Origin: JAZTZP01 sp045637525
GTDB taxonomy: Bacteria; Bacillota; Clostridia; UBA1381
Reading direction: 5' to 3'
Assembly: GCA_045637525.1 (NCBI GenBank)
Contig: JAZTZP010000146.1
Location: forward strand, 1 to 20,825
Length of the DNA stretch: 20,825 nucleotides
Of this stretch, positions 9,055 to 15,964 are shown in pieces. The notes under the pieces were generated by a model, which saw only the letters and a program-made list of their open reading frames with translations, was not told where the DNA came from and made no database searches. The translations under genes and the position numbers were made by a program. The number at the start of each line of letters is the position of its first letter. Within the stretch, counting starts at the first letter, position 1.

Positions 9055-9072
9055 TCTATCAACTCCTTCTAT

Positions 9073-9873
9073 CTATTCGACATATTCTGTGTTATTATAC
9101 GCGTACAACTTTCCACCTATTGTTTGAATATCCCAGAAAACAAATCGTCCGGATTTAAGAACAGAACAACTCATGTTGAAAACGTCTGTTTTTTTTAGCA
9201 CATTTGCTTTTTCTATCACAAGTATCCAATGTAAAATTTGCTCAACGTATGATATATGCAATGGCACAAAATATTCGTCAAAATCCATTTCAACACCATA
9301 CTTTTGTAATATATTCTTCCGTATGCACACACTATCCGAATATTCAGAGCTTGTACAAAATTCAAACTTAGCGTATTTCCACCATTCATTATAATATCCC
9401 ATTTCCACGGGATAGTCCATGGTAATGATTTCATGAGGTGAAATACGTCCTTTATTCAGATCAGATACATCAAATCCTCTTCCTAAAACCTCTATTTTAA
9501 GGTTTTGTTGGGTTTTATCTATAAACGAATTAAAACAGAACAAATTTTCCTCTCTTTTACAAGCTTCCAATATCCACAAATCTGCATTCGCTTTAAATTT
9601 TGATTTTATTATATCCCTGTCTATACTTATAATTTCACCACCATTTTCAACATTATGTGTAGGTACAGTATATAAGTAACGGATCATGCCTGTAGATGAT
9701 TGCAATATTTTTTTTATTTTGTTTTCATCATTCCATATATTCAAATCATCAGATGTGATTACCACACTGTTCAAAACAGGAAGTCCTGCATTTTTTAACA
9801 AAACATATGTCTTTAGTTTCTCATAACATCCATTCTTAGCCCCATCATATCCATCAAACGGGAATACAAACAT
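9073..9873 (-). CDS. Divergent ATP-grasp / PEP-synthase N-domain-like protein
   Basis: The protein has 266 residues. The N-terminus has KNAGLPVLNSVVIT (27-40), similar to the opening strand-loop of PEP synthase and PPDK ATP-binding domains (KxAGLPVPxGFVIT). An arginine follows at 65 (MIRYLY), then a central stretch with ILEACKREENLF, IEVLGRGFD and ISPHE, and a C-terminal SGRFVFWDIQTIGG (241-254). The last resembles the acidic Mg/ATP-binding strand of ATP-grasp enzymes. It is shorter than most such enzymes and lacks a swivelling phosphohistidine domain, so it may be a ligase-like or phosphotransfer subunit. It follows the GreA-like gene by 16 bp, with GGGAGG before ATG. The substrate is unknown and the fold assignment moderate. 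Confidence 0.5.
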   Translation of the reverse strand: MFVFPFDGYDGAKNGCYEKLKTYVLLKNAGLPVLNSVVITSDDLNIWNDENKIKKILQSSTGMIRYLYTVPTHNVENGGEIISIDRDIIKSKFKANADLWILEACKREENLFCFNSFIDKTQQNLKIEVLGRGFDVSDLNKGRISPHEIITMDYPVEMGYYNEWWKYAKFEFCTSSEYSDSVCIRKNILQKYGVEMDFDEYFVPLHISYVEQILHWILVIEKANVLKKTDVFNMSCSVLKSGRFVFWDIQTIGGKLYAYNNTEYVE

Positions 9874-9889
9874 CAGAAAAAACCTCCCG

Positions 9890-10567
9890 TTATATAATTT
9901 CAGTAATTTTTCCTTTTAAACCCATGTTGATATTGATAGTAACTTCATCACCCACTTTTTTCGCAAACATGCTTTGTGCCACAGGTGCCGTCCTTGATAT
10001 GCAAAGAAACTCTTCATCATAAAAGTTTATTTCAAATCCACCTCTATCATTTACAATGTAATAATACTCATTATATCCGTCATTCGTTTCCACCGCAACC
10101 ACAGACCCTATTTTAACAACATCATTGTTTTCCTGTGTCTTCGGCTTTATAATCTTTTTTACTGTATATTCATAAAATCCATCATCTTCTTCCGCATAAA
10201 CAGTAGCGTCTTCAAATGCCCCCAACAGCCCATCAAACAACGCTTTATCGGTTTTTCGGTCAAGTAGTACAGATACCTCTTCGATTTTTTTTCCTTTTAA
10301 TTTATTTGTTATAACTGTATCTAAAACATTTGCAAAAACCACATTTGTTTCTTCAAGAAATATGACACGCTCCAGTTCTTTTACTTCCTTAAGATATCCA
10401 TCTGCCAGCCAGCCCATTTCTGTTTTTGTGGAATCATAACGTGTAACCATTCGCCCCTCCGCTTCTATAACATCAAACTTGGCAGAACTATGGTTTTTTT
10501 TCGCTGCTTCCAACCTTTTATTCAGTTCTTTTATGTACTCTTTTTTTAATTGTAATTTATCGATCAT
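9890..10567 (-). CDS. GreA/GreB-family transcription elongation factor homologue
   Basis: The protein has 225 residues against about 158 for housekeeping GreA. Residues 1-75 form an antiparallel coiled coil that could enter the RNA polymerase secondary channel. Its tip region (RMVTRYDSTKTEMG, 39-52) has D45 and E50 instead of the classical GDLKENAEY tip, so cleavage-stimulating activity cannot be assumed. Residues about 148-225 are the FKBP-like GreA C-terminal domain: VKIGSVVAVE, a YYYIV strand, SRTAPVAQSMFAKKVGDEV (191-209) and a final GKITEII. The middle (80-145) is an insertion with KGKKIEEVSVLLDRKTDKAL. The start ATG overlaps the upstream radical SAM stop (ATGA), with GGAGG seven bases before, so the two genes are translationally coupled. 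It is probably a specialised RNA polymerase modulator. Confidence 0.75.
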   Translation of the reverse strand: MIDKLQLKKEYIKELNKRLEAAKKNHSSAKFDVIEAEGRMVTRYDSTKTEMGWLADGYLKEVKELERVIFLEETNVVFANVLDTVITNKLKGKKIEEVSVLLDRKTDKALFDGLLGAFEDATVYAEEDDGFYEYTVKKIIKPKTQENNDVVKIGSVVAVETNDGYNEYYYIVNDRGGFEINFYDEEFLCISRTAPVAQSMFAKKVGDEVTININMGLKGKITEII

Positions 10568-11433
10568 TTTGCAACCTCCAGAATTCTATTCTTCACAAAA
10601 TCAGTCCTTTGATTGTGTTTTGCTTTATTATAATTATTTTTCTCCCACACTCGTGAAATACTGTCTTCTAAAGCATTCCCTACTATGATTTCATCTGTAT
10701 CATCGGAAATTCTTATATCTCCATTAGGCGCTATCACAAAGTATGAATTTTTGATTTCATCACTGTCGTTGCAAGCGAACATAACATTGAATTGTAAAAT
10801 ATATTTTTTAATTTCATCTACTGTTTTATTAAAAAGATTGTCAGATATTGCAAACATATCATTATAATCTTTTGCCGTTCCTCTTAGAGGAGTAAACTGG
10901 AACAACTTCCACCTATCAACAGGATTATTTGCTACAATATCTGCAACATCCATAATATGTTCGGCATTTATATTGCTTACAATGGTATTTATTTTGATTT
11001 TACACTTTCTTAAATGATATTTATGGGCATTGTTCAATATTTGTTTGACTTTTTCAGCATGATTTTTGTTTCGTGTCATTTTTGTCTGAATCTCATTACT
11101 CCCTCCTTCTAAAGAAAGAGAAATCCAATCTAAATTATCAAAACAAAACTTCTGCATTTCATCATCCATCAAAATTCCGTTTGTAGTTATAGATACTATC
11201 AATCCTTTTTGTTTTGCATAAGTAATAAGTTCCTTGATTTGAGGAATCAACAAAGGTTCTCCGCCTGCAAAAGTTAATTTAATAACACCTGACTGTGAAA
11301 TATTGTCTATAACCTTTATTTGTTCATCAAAGCTTAGTTCCTTTGAATATCTATCGCGGTAACAAAACTTGCAATTATCGTTGCATTTAGATGTTATATT
11401 CCAACATACTGAATTTAATGTATTTGCATTCAT
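10564..11433 (-). CDS. Radical SAM enzyme with viperin-like signatures
   Basis: The protein has 289 residues. The CNDNCKFC motif gives the CxxxCxxC cluster ligands C17, C21 and C24; GGEP (57-60) and TTNG (83-86) are the usual SAM contacts. The C-terminal half follows the viperin pattern: R121 with KNH, KIKIN (145-149), then a DRWKLFQ block (173-179) that parallels PVRWKVFQ in animal viperin, and NSYFVI (229-234) near the end. In viperin these Lys, Asn, Arg and Lys residues hold the nucleotide triphosphate that is converted to a 3'-deoxy-3',4'-didehydro nucleotide. The SCDS step of viperin is replaced here by SLEGGS, so the assignment is not certain; another MoaA-like subfamily is the alternative. 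It is first in the operon, with GAGAGGT ten bases before ATG. Confidence 0.7.
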   Translation of the reverse strand: MNANTLNSVCWNITSKCNDNCKFCYRDRYSKELSFDEQIKVIDNISQSGVIKLTFAGGEPLLIPQIKELITYAKQKGLIVSITTNGILMDDEMQKFCFDNLDWISLSLEGGSNEIQTKMTRNKNHAEKVKQILNNAHKYHLRKCKIKINTIVSNINAEHIMDVADIVANNPVDRWKLFQFTPLRGTAKDYNDMFAISDNLFNKTVDEIKKYILQFNVMFACNDSDEIKNSYFVIAPNGDIRISDDTDEIIVGNALEDSISRVWEKNNYNKAKHNQRTDFVKNRILEVAK

Positions 11434-11443
11434 AATTAAATTT

Positions 11444-11450
11444 ACCTCTC
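11444..11450 (-). promoter_or_regulatory. Ribosome binding site of the first operon gene
   Basis: GAGAGGT on the minus strand lies ten bases before the ATG at 11433. It supports that start for the radical SAM gene. It is weaker than the AAGGAGG in front of the sigma-like gene downstream. Confidence 0.6.
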
Positions 11451-11458
11451 TTCACTTT

Positions 11459-11487
11459 AATATTCTGACAACATATAGAGATGTAAA
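11459..11487 (-). promoter_or_regulatory. Weak candidate promoter of the accessory operon
   Basis: On the minus strand TTTACA (11482-11487) and AATATT (11459-11464) are 17 bp apart. This gives five and four of six consensus matches. The start would fall almost on the ribosome site, leaving a very short leader. No better sigma-A promoter was seen in 11434-11636, so the operon may use another sigma factor (perhaps its own sigma-like gene) or read-through from upstream. Confidence 0.25.
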
Positions 11488-11573
11488 AAAACAAACTTAA
11501 CATTTTCTATTAAATTTTAAAAATACGTCAGTTCAAATTCACCAACTAACATACAAAAAACACATTACTCGGC

Positions 11574-11588
11574 TTGTTTTCGAAACAA
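11574..11588. repeat. Inverted repeat upstream of the accessory operon
   Basis: TTGTTT-TCG-AAACAA is a perfect 6-bp inverted repeat with a 3-nt centre, about 140 bp upstream of the first operon gene and 50 bp after the stop of the HTH gene. It could be an operator or a minor hairpin. The rest of the 200-bp gap is AT-rich with no obvious terminator for the HTH gene. Confidence 0.3.
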
Positions 11589-11636
11589 ATTCCTTCTTTA
11601 AATAATCAAATTTTCACAAAAAAATATTCAGATTTA

Positions 11637-12254
11637 TCATGAAGGATCTTTATTTACTATGTAAAATTTATTCCTGTTTTTTGTATCACTTTTCATTATA
11701 TAATCTTTTACATCGCGTCTGTATTGGGCAAAAATCCTACCATCTCTTACCGTGCTGTCGGATTTAGCATCCGGCCCTGAAAACTTTATAGAAGCAGACT
11801 GCCCCGAAATGCCCTTCAGTTCTATATATTCGCCCGTCGGAACACCTCTTTTACGCTCTGCAAACAACATAATACGACCGTTATGATTTATACAGAATAT
11901 CCTTCTGTTTTTTTCATTTTCGCGAAGTTTTACAACTATCATACCGCACTGCACCTTTTTAAAATCCCGGTTGCCTGTTTTATCCATATCGGCACATAAA
12001 GCAACGCAGATTCTTTCCCCAATTCTTGACTCTTTGATAGTTGTTATAAAATCAATAAGCTCCATATCAAGAACTTTTGCAATCGCAACGCAATGATGTA
12101 TTGCCGGGCTTGATTTTCCTGTTTCATACTTATGAAACAGCGCCGGTGAAATTTTAAGCAGCCGTGCCATCTCAGGCCCGGTCATATTAAGCTCCAAGCG
12201 CCTTTTTTTCAAAAGCTCATACCATGTAACATCTGATGTATAATGTAAAGCCAT
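11637..12254 (-). CDS. XRE-family helix-turn-helix regulator
   Basis: The protein has 205 residues. The N-terminal helix-turn-helix (about 11-70) is typical of the XRE/Cro family: LLKKRRLELNMTGPEMARLL, then SPALFHKYETGKSSP and AIAKVLDMELIDF. The C-terminal half (75-205) has beta-rich stretches (ERICVALCADMD, CGMIVVKL, GRIMLFAERKRG) that I cannot assign; it may bind a ligand. I chose ATG at 12254 rather than TTG at 12290 because GGAG lies six bases before the ATG. The gene follows rsmA by 67 bp on the same strand and precedes the accessory operon by about 200 bp. Its codon use is like the core genes, so it probably belongs to the chromosome, but it could regulate the operon. Confidence 0.75.
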   Translation of the reverse strand: MALHYTSDVTWYELLKKRRLELNMTGPEMARLLKISPALFHKYETGKSSPAIHHCVAIAKVLDMELIDFITTIKESRIGERICVALCADMDKTGNRDFKKVQCGMIVVKLRENEKNRRIFCINHNGRIMLFAERKRGVPTGEYIELKGISGQSASIKFSGPDAKSDSTVRDGRIFAQYRRDVKDYIMKSDTKNRNKFYIVNKDPS

Positions 12255-12269
12255 TTTACTCTCCAATCC

Positions 12270-12286
12270 GCCGCAAAGCCTGCGGC
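12270..12286. repeat. GC-rich hairpin between rsmA and the HTH gene
   Basis: GCCGCA-AAGCC-TGCGGC is a perfect 6-bp stem in the 67-bp gap between the rsmA stop and the HTH gene start. No T-run follows on the minus strand, so it is not a convincing terminator. It could tune read-through or mRNA stability. Confidence 0.3.
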
Positions 12287-12321
12287 ACAAATAATAACCG
12301 TTTACGATATATCCGCTCCGG

Positions 12322-13185
12322 TTAATCCCCCTGTTTACTCATATAAAAGAGCATATCCGACAACTCAGCAAACTCTTCAAGCGACAAAGTCTCCCCCCTG
12401 CGTTTAGGGTCAATGCCTATACCGCTAAGCTTCTCCGCTAAAACCTCTTTCCCGTATGGGAATGCAGAATTAATGCAATTCAACAGGGTTTTACGTCTTT
12501 GAGAAAATGCCGCTTTCACCGTTTTAAAAAACATGGCACTGTCGGCAGTCTTAACAGCCGGCTCTTTTCTTATTTTCATCTTCACAACAGCCGAGTCCAC
12601 CTTCGGCGGCGGCACAAAAGCGCCTGCACTTACCGTAGTAACTATTTCCGGCTCAGTATAATAACCGCAAAGAACACTTATAGCGCCATAATCCTTTGTT
12701 CCGGGCTTTGCGCAAAGACGCAGTGCAACCTCTTTCTGAATCATAACCACAATACACGACACATTAAGGCGGCGTTCAAGAAGTGTTGTTATAACCGGCG
12801 TCGTTATATAATAAGGGAGATTTGCGGCTATGCTTATAGTTTTCCCGTCAAACTGTTCCCCTATAAGCTTGTTAATATCGCATTTTAAAATATCTTCGTT
12901 CACTATGCAGACATTATCACAGTCCGACAGCGTATAGTCGAGAATATCAATAAGTCGGCTGTCTATCTCAACGCTTACAACCTTTTCAAAATTCTCCGCA
13001 AGCTCTTTTGTAAGAACACCAAAACCCGGGCCGATTTCAAGAACACCTTCCCCCGGCTCTGCGGCAAACGCTATTTTTTCAAGCACACTTTTATCTGTAA
13101 GAAAGTTTTGTCCGAGACCTTTTTTAAACTCAAAACCAAACCTTTCCTTAATCTGTTTTATGGTTTTCACAGATGTAAGCTCCAT
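12322..13185 (-). CDS. rsmA: 16S rRNA (adenine1518/1519-N6) dimethyltransferase
   Basis: The protein has 287 residues, the normal length for RsmA/KsgA. This SAM-dependent enzyme dimethylates two adjacent adenines in helix 45 of 16S rRNA late in small-subunit assembly. The family start KKGLGQNFLTD (21-31) is present, as are the SAM-binding EIGPGFGVLT (50-59), acidic VEID (72-75) and catalytic NLPYY (122-126). The C-terminal RNA-binding helices include FSQRRKTL. AAAGGA lies eight bases before the ATG. It follows the PHP phosphatase gene by 16 bp and shares its transcript. Confidence 0.97.
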   Translation of the reverse strand: MELTSVKTIKQIKERFGFEFKKGLGQNFLTDKSVLEKIAFAAEPGEGVLEIGPGFGVLTKELAENFEKVVSVEIDSRLIDILDYTLSDCDNVCIVNEDILKCDINKLIGEQFDGKTISIAANLPYYITTPVITTLLERRLNVSCIVVMIQKEVALRLCAKPGTKDYGAISVLCGYYTEPEIVTTVSAGAFVPPPKVDSAVVKMKIRKEPAVKTADSAMFFKTVKAAFSQRRKTLLNCINSAFPYGKEVLAEKLSGIGIDPKRRGETLSLEEFAELSDMLFYMSKQGD

Positions 13186-13201
13186 TAAAACCGTCCTTTC
13201 G

Positions 13202-13960
13202 TTAAAAAATCACTGATAACTTTGACACCTTTTCAAGCGACTTCGCTCCGTATTTATCTATTTTCTGATTATTTATAAGCTTCTCTGCATTACCGGCAAA
13301 AAATTCAACATATTCTTTTCCGAAATATTTTTCTAAAAGCTCATATCCCTTTGAAAGGTTTGGTGTCCTTACCGACATATTATGCATATCACTTCCGATA
13401 ATATGAGCGTGTCCGTTCCTTATAAGGTCAACAGCCAGCAACCGTCCGCGTGCAGTCATAAATATATCAGCATTCACCTGATAAATGAGTTCAAGCCCCT
13501 TTAAATCGTTAAACAAAGTTTTAACCTTTCTATACCGTTCCACATGGGCAATAACAGGCTTAAATCCTTTTACAATAAGACTGTATATATAATCAACAAT
13601 GGCCTCTCCCCATATTCCGTAAGGCAACTCCACAAGTATATACTCAGTATTCTCTATGCATAAATTTTTAATAAGTCTGTATTCCGAAACGTCCATTGCA
13701 AGATTAACCTCGGCACCCTTTATAATCCGTGGTATCTTATATCCCTCACGCTCGGCTTCATTTTTTAAATGAGACAACCTTGCTTTTCTGCGTTGGAGAA
13801 ACTTTTCCAGAGATATTTCTCCCTTAGGATAAAAATGGGACGTCGAAATAACCGTATCAACACCGCTTTCAACGCTGGCTTTAAGCATCTCAAAAGCTAT
13901 GTCCGTATCCTGAGCTCCGTCGTCAAAGCTCGGCAATATATGCGAATGTACATCTACCAT
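13202..13960 (-). CDS. PHP-domain protein-tyrosine phosphatase, CpsB/YwqE type
   Basis: The protein has 252 residues, matching the family (about 250). PHP-type metal ligands are visible: HSH (H5, H7), SFDDGAQD (11-18), TSHF (H42), GAEVNL (E84), IAHVERYR (H139) and GSDMHN (D201, H203). Members of this family remove phosphate from bacterial tyrosine kinases and other proteins that control exopolysaccharide synthesis, using two or three metal ions. No kinase or capsule gene is nearby, so the target is open. The ATG at 13960 is preferred to GTG at 13972: it gives the canonical MVDVHSH start and leaves AAAGG at a workable distance. It starts 14 bp after the small Cys-rich gene and shares its promoter. 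Confidence 0.9.
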   Translation of the reverse strand: MVDVHSHILPSFDDGAQDTDIAFEMLKASVESGVDTVISTSHFYPKGEISLEKFLQRRKARLSHLKNEAEREGYKIPRIIKGAEVNLAMDVSEYRLIKNLCIENTEYILVELPYGIWGEAIVDYIYSLIVKGFKPVIAHVERYRKVKTLFNDLKGLELIYQVNADIFMTARGRLLAVDLIRNGHAHIIGSDMHNMSVRTPNLSKGYELLEKYFGKEYVEFFAGNAEKLINNQKIDKYGAKSLEKVSKLSVIF

Positions 13961-13974
13961 TTCCACACACACCT

Positions 13975-14193
13975 TTACAATTTAAAATCTTCCGGACTGT
14001 AACCGCCCGGCGAAAACGCCTTTTTACGACGCACTTTTTTCTTAAAAATATCGTATATAAAACTATCACAGCCTGTCTTACTGCAAGGCATAAATCCACC
14101 CTTAACCGAACAGGACACATGCGTATTTATTCCCTTTTCAAAGGAAGCATGAACGCAAAGCGCACATATTTTTTCTATATCAGGTGAATACAT
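13975..14193 (-). CDS. Small Cys-rich protein, probable zinc-binding
   Basis: The protein has 72 residues with five cysteines: CALC (C10, C13), CSVKGG (C28), PCSKTGC (C37, C42). The spacing suggests a metal-binding or redox fold. A basic stretch KKKVRRKK (51-58) precedes a short tail. I do not know a function; proteins of this look occur widely in Clostridia. GGAGG six bases before the ATG at 14193 makes this the start rather than codons further upstream. It is first in the transcript with the PHP phosphatase and rsmA, behind the promoter at 14316-14344. Confidence 0.7.
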   Translation of the reverse strand: MYSPDIEKICALCVHASFEKGINTHVSCSVKGGFMPCSKTGCDSFIYDIFKKKVRRKKAFSPGGYSPEDFKL

Positions 14194-14212
14194 TTTAATC
14201 CTCCATTCCGCC

Positions 14213-14264
14213 ACTCGCCGGTCCGGCACTCCGTTTTATCCGGACGAGTAAGCCGCGACGCTTA
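14213..14264 (-). promoter_or_regulatory. Structured leader before the small Cys-rich gene
   Basis: Two neighbouring stems can form in the leader RNA. ACTCG (14213-14217) plus TCCGG (14222-14226) pair with CCGGACGAGT (14240-14249), giving a ten-pair stem with a 4-nt bulge. TAAGC (14249-14253) pairs with GCTTA (14260-14264). The structure ends about 20 nt before the start codon, within a leader of about 120 nt. It matches no riboswitch I recognise. A regulatory role is possible but not shown. Confidence 0.35.
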
Positions 14265-14315
14265 TTTTCCGCGTTTCTCTTCGATAAGTCATAAGCACAT
14301 AAAATCTTACCCTAA

Positions 14316-14344
14316 ATTATATCATAAATTATGTTCAATTGCAA
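14316..14344 (-). promoter_or_regulatory. Promoter for the Cys-protein/PHP/rsmA transcript
   Basis: On the minus strand TTGCAA (14339-14344) and TATAAT (14316-14321) are separated by 17 bp. The -10 is a perfect match and the -35 is four of six. Transcription would start near 14309, leaving a leader of about 115 nt. Confidence 0.7.
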
Positions 14345-14438
14345 TAGTTTTTTTATAATTATATCTCGTTTATATGTAAAATGTATAACATTTACTGAAA
14401 ACAGGTCATTAATTAAAAAAACTTTGTCAAATTTAGTA

Positions 14439-14467
14439 TTGATTTTTTCGGAAAAATATAATATAAT
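14439..14467 (+). promoter_or_regulatory. Promoter for purB-purA
   Basis: TTGATT (14439-14444) and TATAAT (14462-14467) are 17 bp apart; a second overlapping TATAAT begins at 14457. The start would be near 14474, about 37 nt before the purB ATG. No purine riboswitch or PurR box was recognised in this short leader. The ribosome site is weak (GGGG, eleven bases before ATG). Confidence 0.7.
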
Positions 14468-14510
14468 TAAAGTATATGTGTAATATTTTTAGATTGGGGT
14501 TAAACCGAAA

Positions 14511-15941
14511 ATGACAAATACTTATGAGAGTCCGTTAAATACAAGATATGCATCAAAAGAAATGCAGTATCTTTTTTCGCCGGACAAGAAGTTTTCCACA
14601 TGGCGCAAGCTGTGGATTGCTCTGGCAGAAAGTGAAAAAGAGCTTGGCCTTGACATAACGGACAAGCAAATTGCTCAGATGAAAGAGCATATCGACGACA
14701 TAAACTACGATGTTGCAAAACAGCGTGAAAAAGAAGTTCGTCACGACGTTATGAGTCATGTGTATGCATACGGCGTACAATGTCCGGATGCAAAGCCTAT
14801 AATCCACCTTGGAGCAACAAGCTGCTATGTAGGCGACAACACCGACATCATAATAATGACGGAAGCAATGCAGCTTATAAAGAAAAAGCTGATAAGCCTT
14901 ATAAAGGTTTTAAGCGACTTTGCAATGAAATATAAAAACCTGCCGACGCTTGCATTCACGCATTTTCAGCCGGCACAGCCCACAACTGTGGGAAAAAGAG
15001 CAACTCTCTGGCTTTTAGACCTTTTAATGGACCTTGAAGACATTGAGCATCAGCTTTCAAAAGCTAAGCTTTTAGGCTGTAAGGGCACAACAGGAACCCA
15101 GGCAAGCTTTTTGGAGCTTTTCGACGGCGACCATGAAAAATGCCGTATGCTCGATAAAAAAATAGCTGAGAAGATGGGATATGAATCCTGCTTTGCAGTA
15201 AGCGGACAGACTTATCCGAGAAAATTGGATTCACAAATGCTCGGCACCTTAAGTCTTATAGCACAAAGTGCATACAAGTTCTCAAACGACATACGACTTC
15301 TCCAGCATTTAAAGCAAATAGAAGAGCCCTTTGAAAAGTCACAAATAGGCTCATCCGCAATGGCATATAAGAGAAATCCGATGCGTACAGAGCGTATAGG
15401 TGCCCTTGCAAGATACGTTATTGTAGATGCCTTAAATCCTGCAATAACAGCTTCAACGCAATGGTTTGAAAGAACGCTTGACGACTCGGCAAACAAAAGA
15501 ATAAGCGTTCCGGAAGCATTTTTAGCAACGGATGCAATACTGAGTCTTTATATAAACGTAGTTGACGGACTTGTTGTTTATGACAAGGTAATATATCAGC
15601 AGTTCATGAAAGAAATTCCGTTCATGGCAACCGAGAACATCATGATGGACGCCGTAAAACGGGGCGGTGACAGACAAGAGCTCCATGAGCTTATACGTGT
15701 GTATTCAATGGAAGCCGGAAAAAGGGTAAAGGCAGACGGGCTCGACAATAATCTCACAGAGCTCATAGCCGGCGATCCTGCATTCGGTCTTACACTTGAA
15801 GAAATAAATGATATTTTAAAACCTGAAAACTTTACAGGCAGAGCTCCCGAGCAGACAGAGGAATTTATCCGGAACGAGGTAAATCCCGTACTTGAAGCAA
15901 ACGCAGAGCTCACCGGAGTTGAGGTTGAAATAAATGTATAA
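14511..15941 (+). CDS. purB: Adenylosuccinate lyase
   Basis: The protein has 476 residues, in the normal range for the longer PurB type. It cleaves SAICAR to AICAR and adenylosuccinate to AMP, releasing fumarate, so it acts twice in purine synthesis. The superfamily signature is seen as SSAMAYKRNP (281-290), the flexible loop with the catalytic serine. Earlier conserved blocks include HLGATSCYVGDNTD and FTHFQPAQPTTVGKR. It is first in a two-gene unit with purA, 23 bp upstream, so the two enzymes of the AMP branch are made together. Confidence 0.97.
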   Translation: MTNTYESPLNTRYASKEMQYLFSPDKKFSTWRKLWIALAESEKELGLDITDKQIAQMKEHIDDINYDVAKQREKEVRHDVMSHVYAYGVQCPDAKPIIHLGATSCYVGDNTDIIIMTEAMQLIKKKLISLIKVLSDFAMKYKNLPTLAFTHFQPAQPTTVGKRATLWLLDLLMDLEDIEHQLSKAKLLGCKGTTGTQASFLELFDGDHEKCRMLDKKIAEKMGYESCFAVSGQTYPRKLDSQMLGTLSLIAQSAYKFSNDIRLLQHLKQIEEPFEKSQIGSSAMAYKRNPMRTERIGALARYVIVDALNPAITASTQWFERTLDDSANKRISVPEAFLATDAILSLYINVVDGLVVYDKVIYQQFMKEIPFMATENIMMDAVKRGGDRQELHELIRVYSMEAGKRVKADGLDNNLTELIAGDPAFGLTLEEINDILKPENFTGRAPEQTEEFIRNEVNPVLEANAELTGVEVEINV

Positions 15942-15964
15942 ATAATCGAAAGGATGATATAAAA

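Noticed and set aside
10564..11433. Housekeeping MoaA or a RiPP-type radical SAM with SPASM domain
   Set aside because: The C-terminal half lacks further cysteine clusters (only C221 near the end) and the MoaA GRR tail, while the KIN and RWKLFQ blocks match the viperin pattern better.
9073..11433. RiPP cluster (radical SAM plus ATP-grasp)
   Set aside because: No short precursor gene with a ribosome site was found between or before these genes, which are packed within 16 bp or overlap.
12255..12290. Longer start (TTG) for the HTH gene
   Set aside because: The extra residues are encoded by a GC-rich hairpin, no ribosome site precedes the TTG, and GGAG stands at the right distance from the ATG at 12254.
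12499..12888. 129-codon open frame opposite rsmA
   Set aside because: It is fully inside rsmA on the other strand, with low-complexity basic content and no ribosome site.
14345..14510. Purine riboswitch upstream of purB
   Set aside because: The leader after the promoter is only about 37 nt and does not hold the conserved three-way junction.
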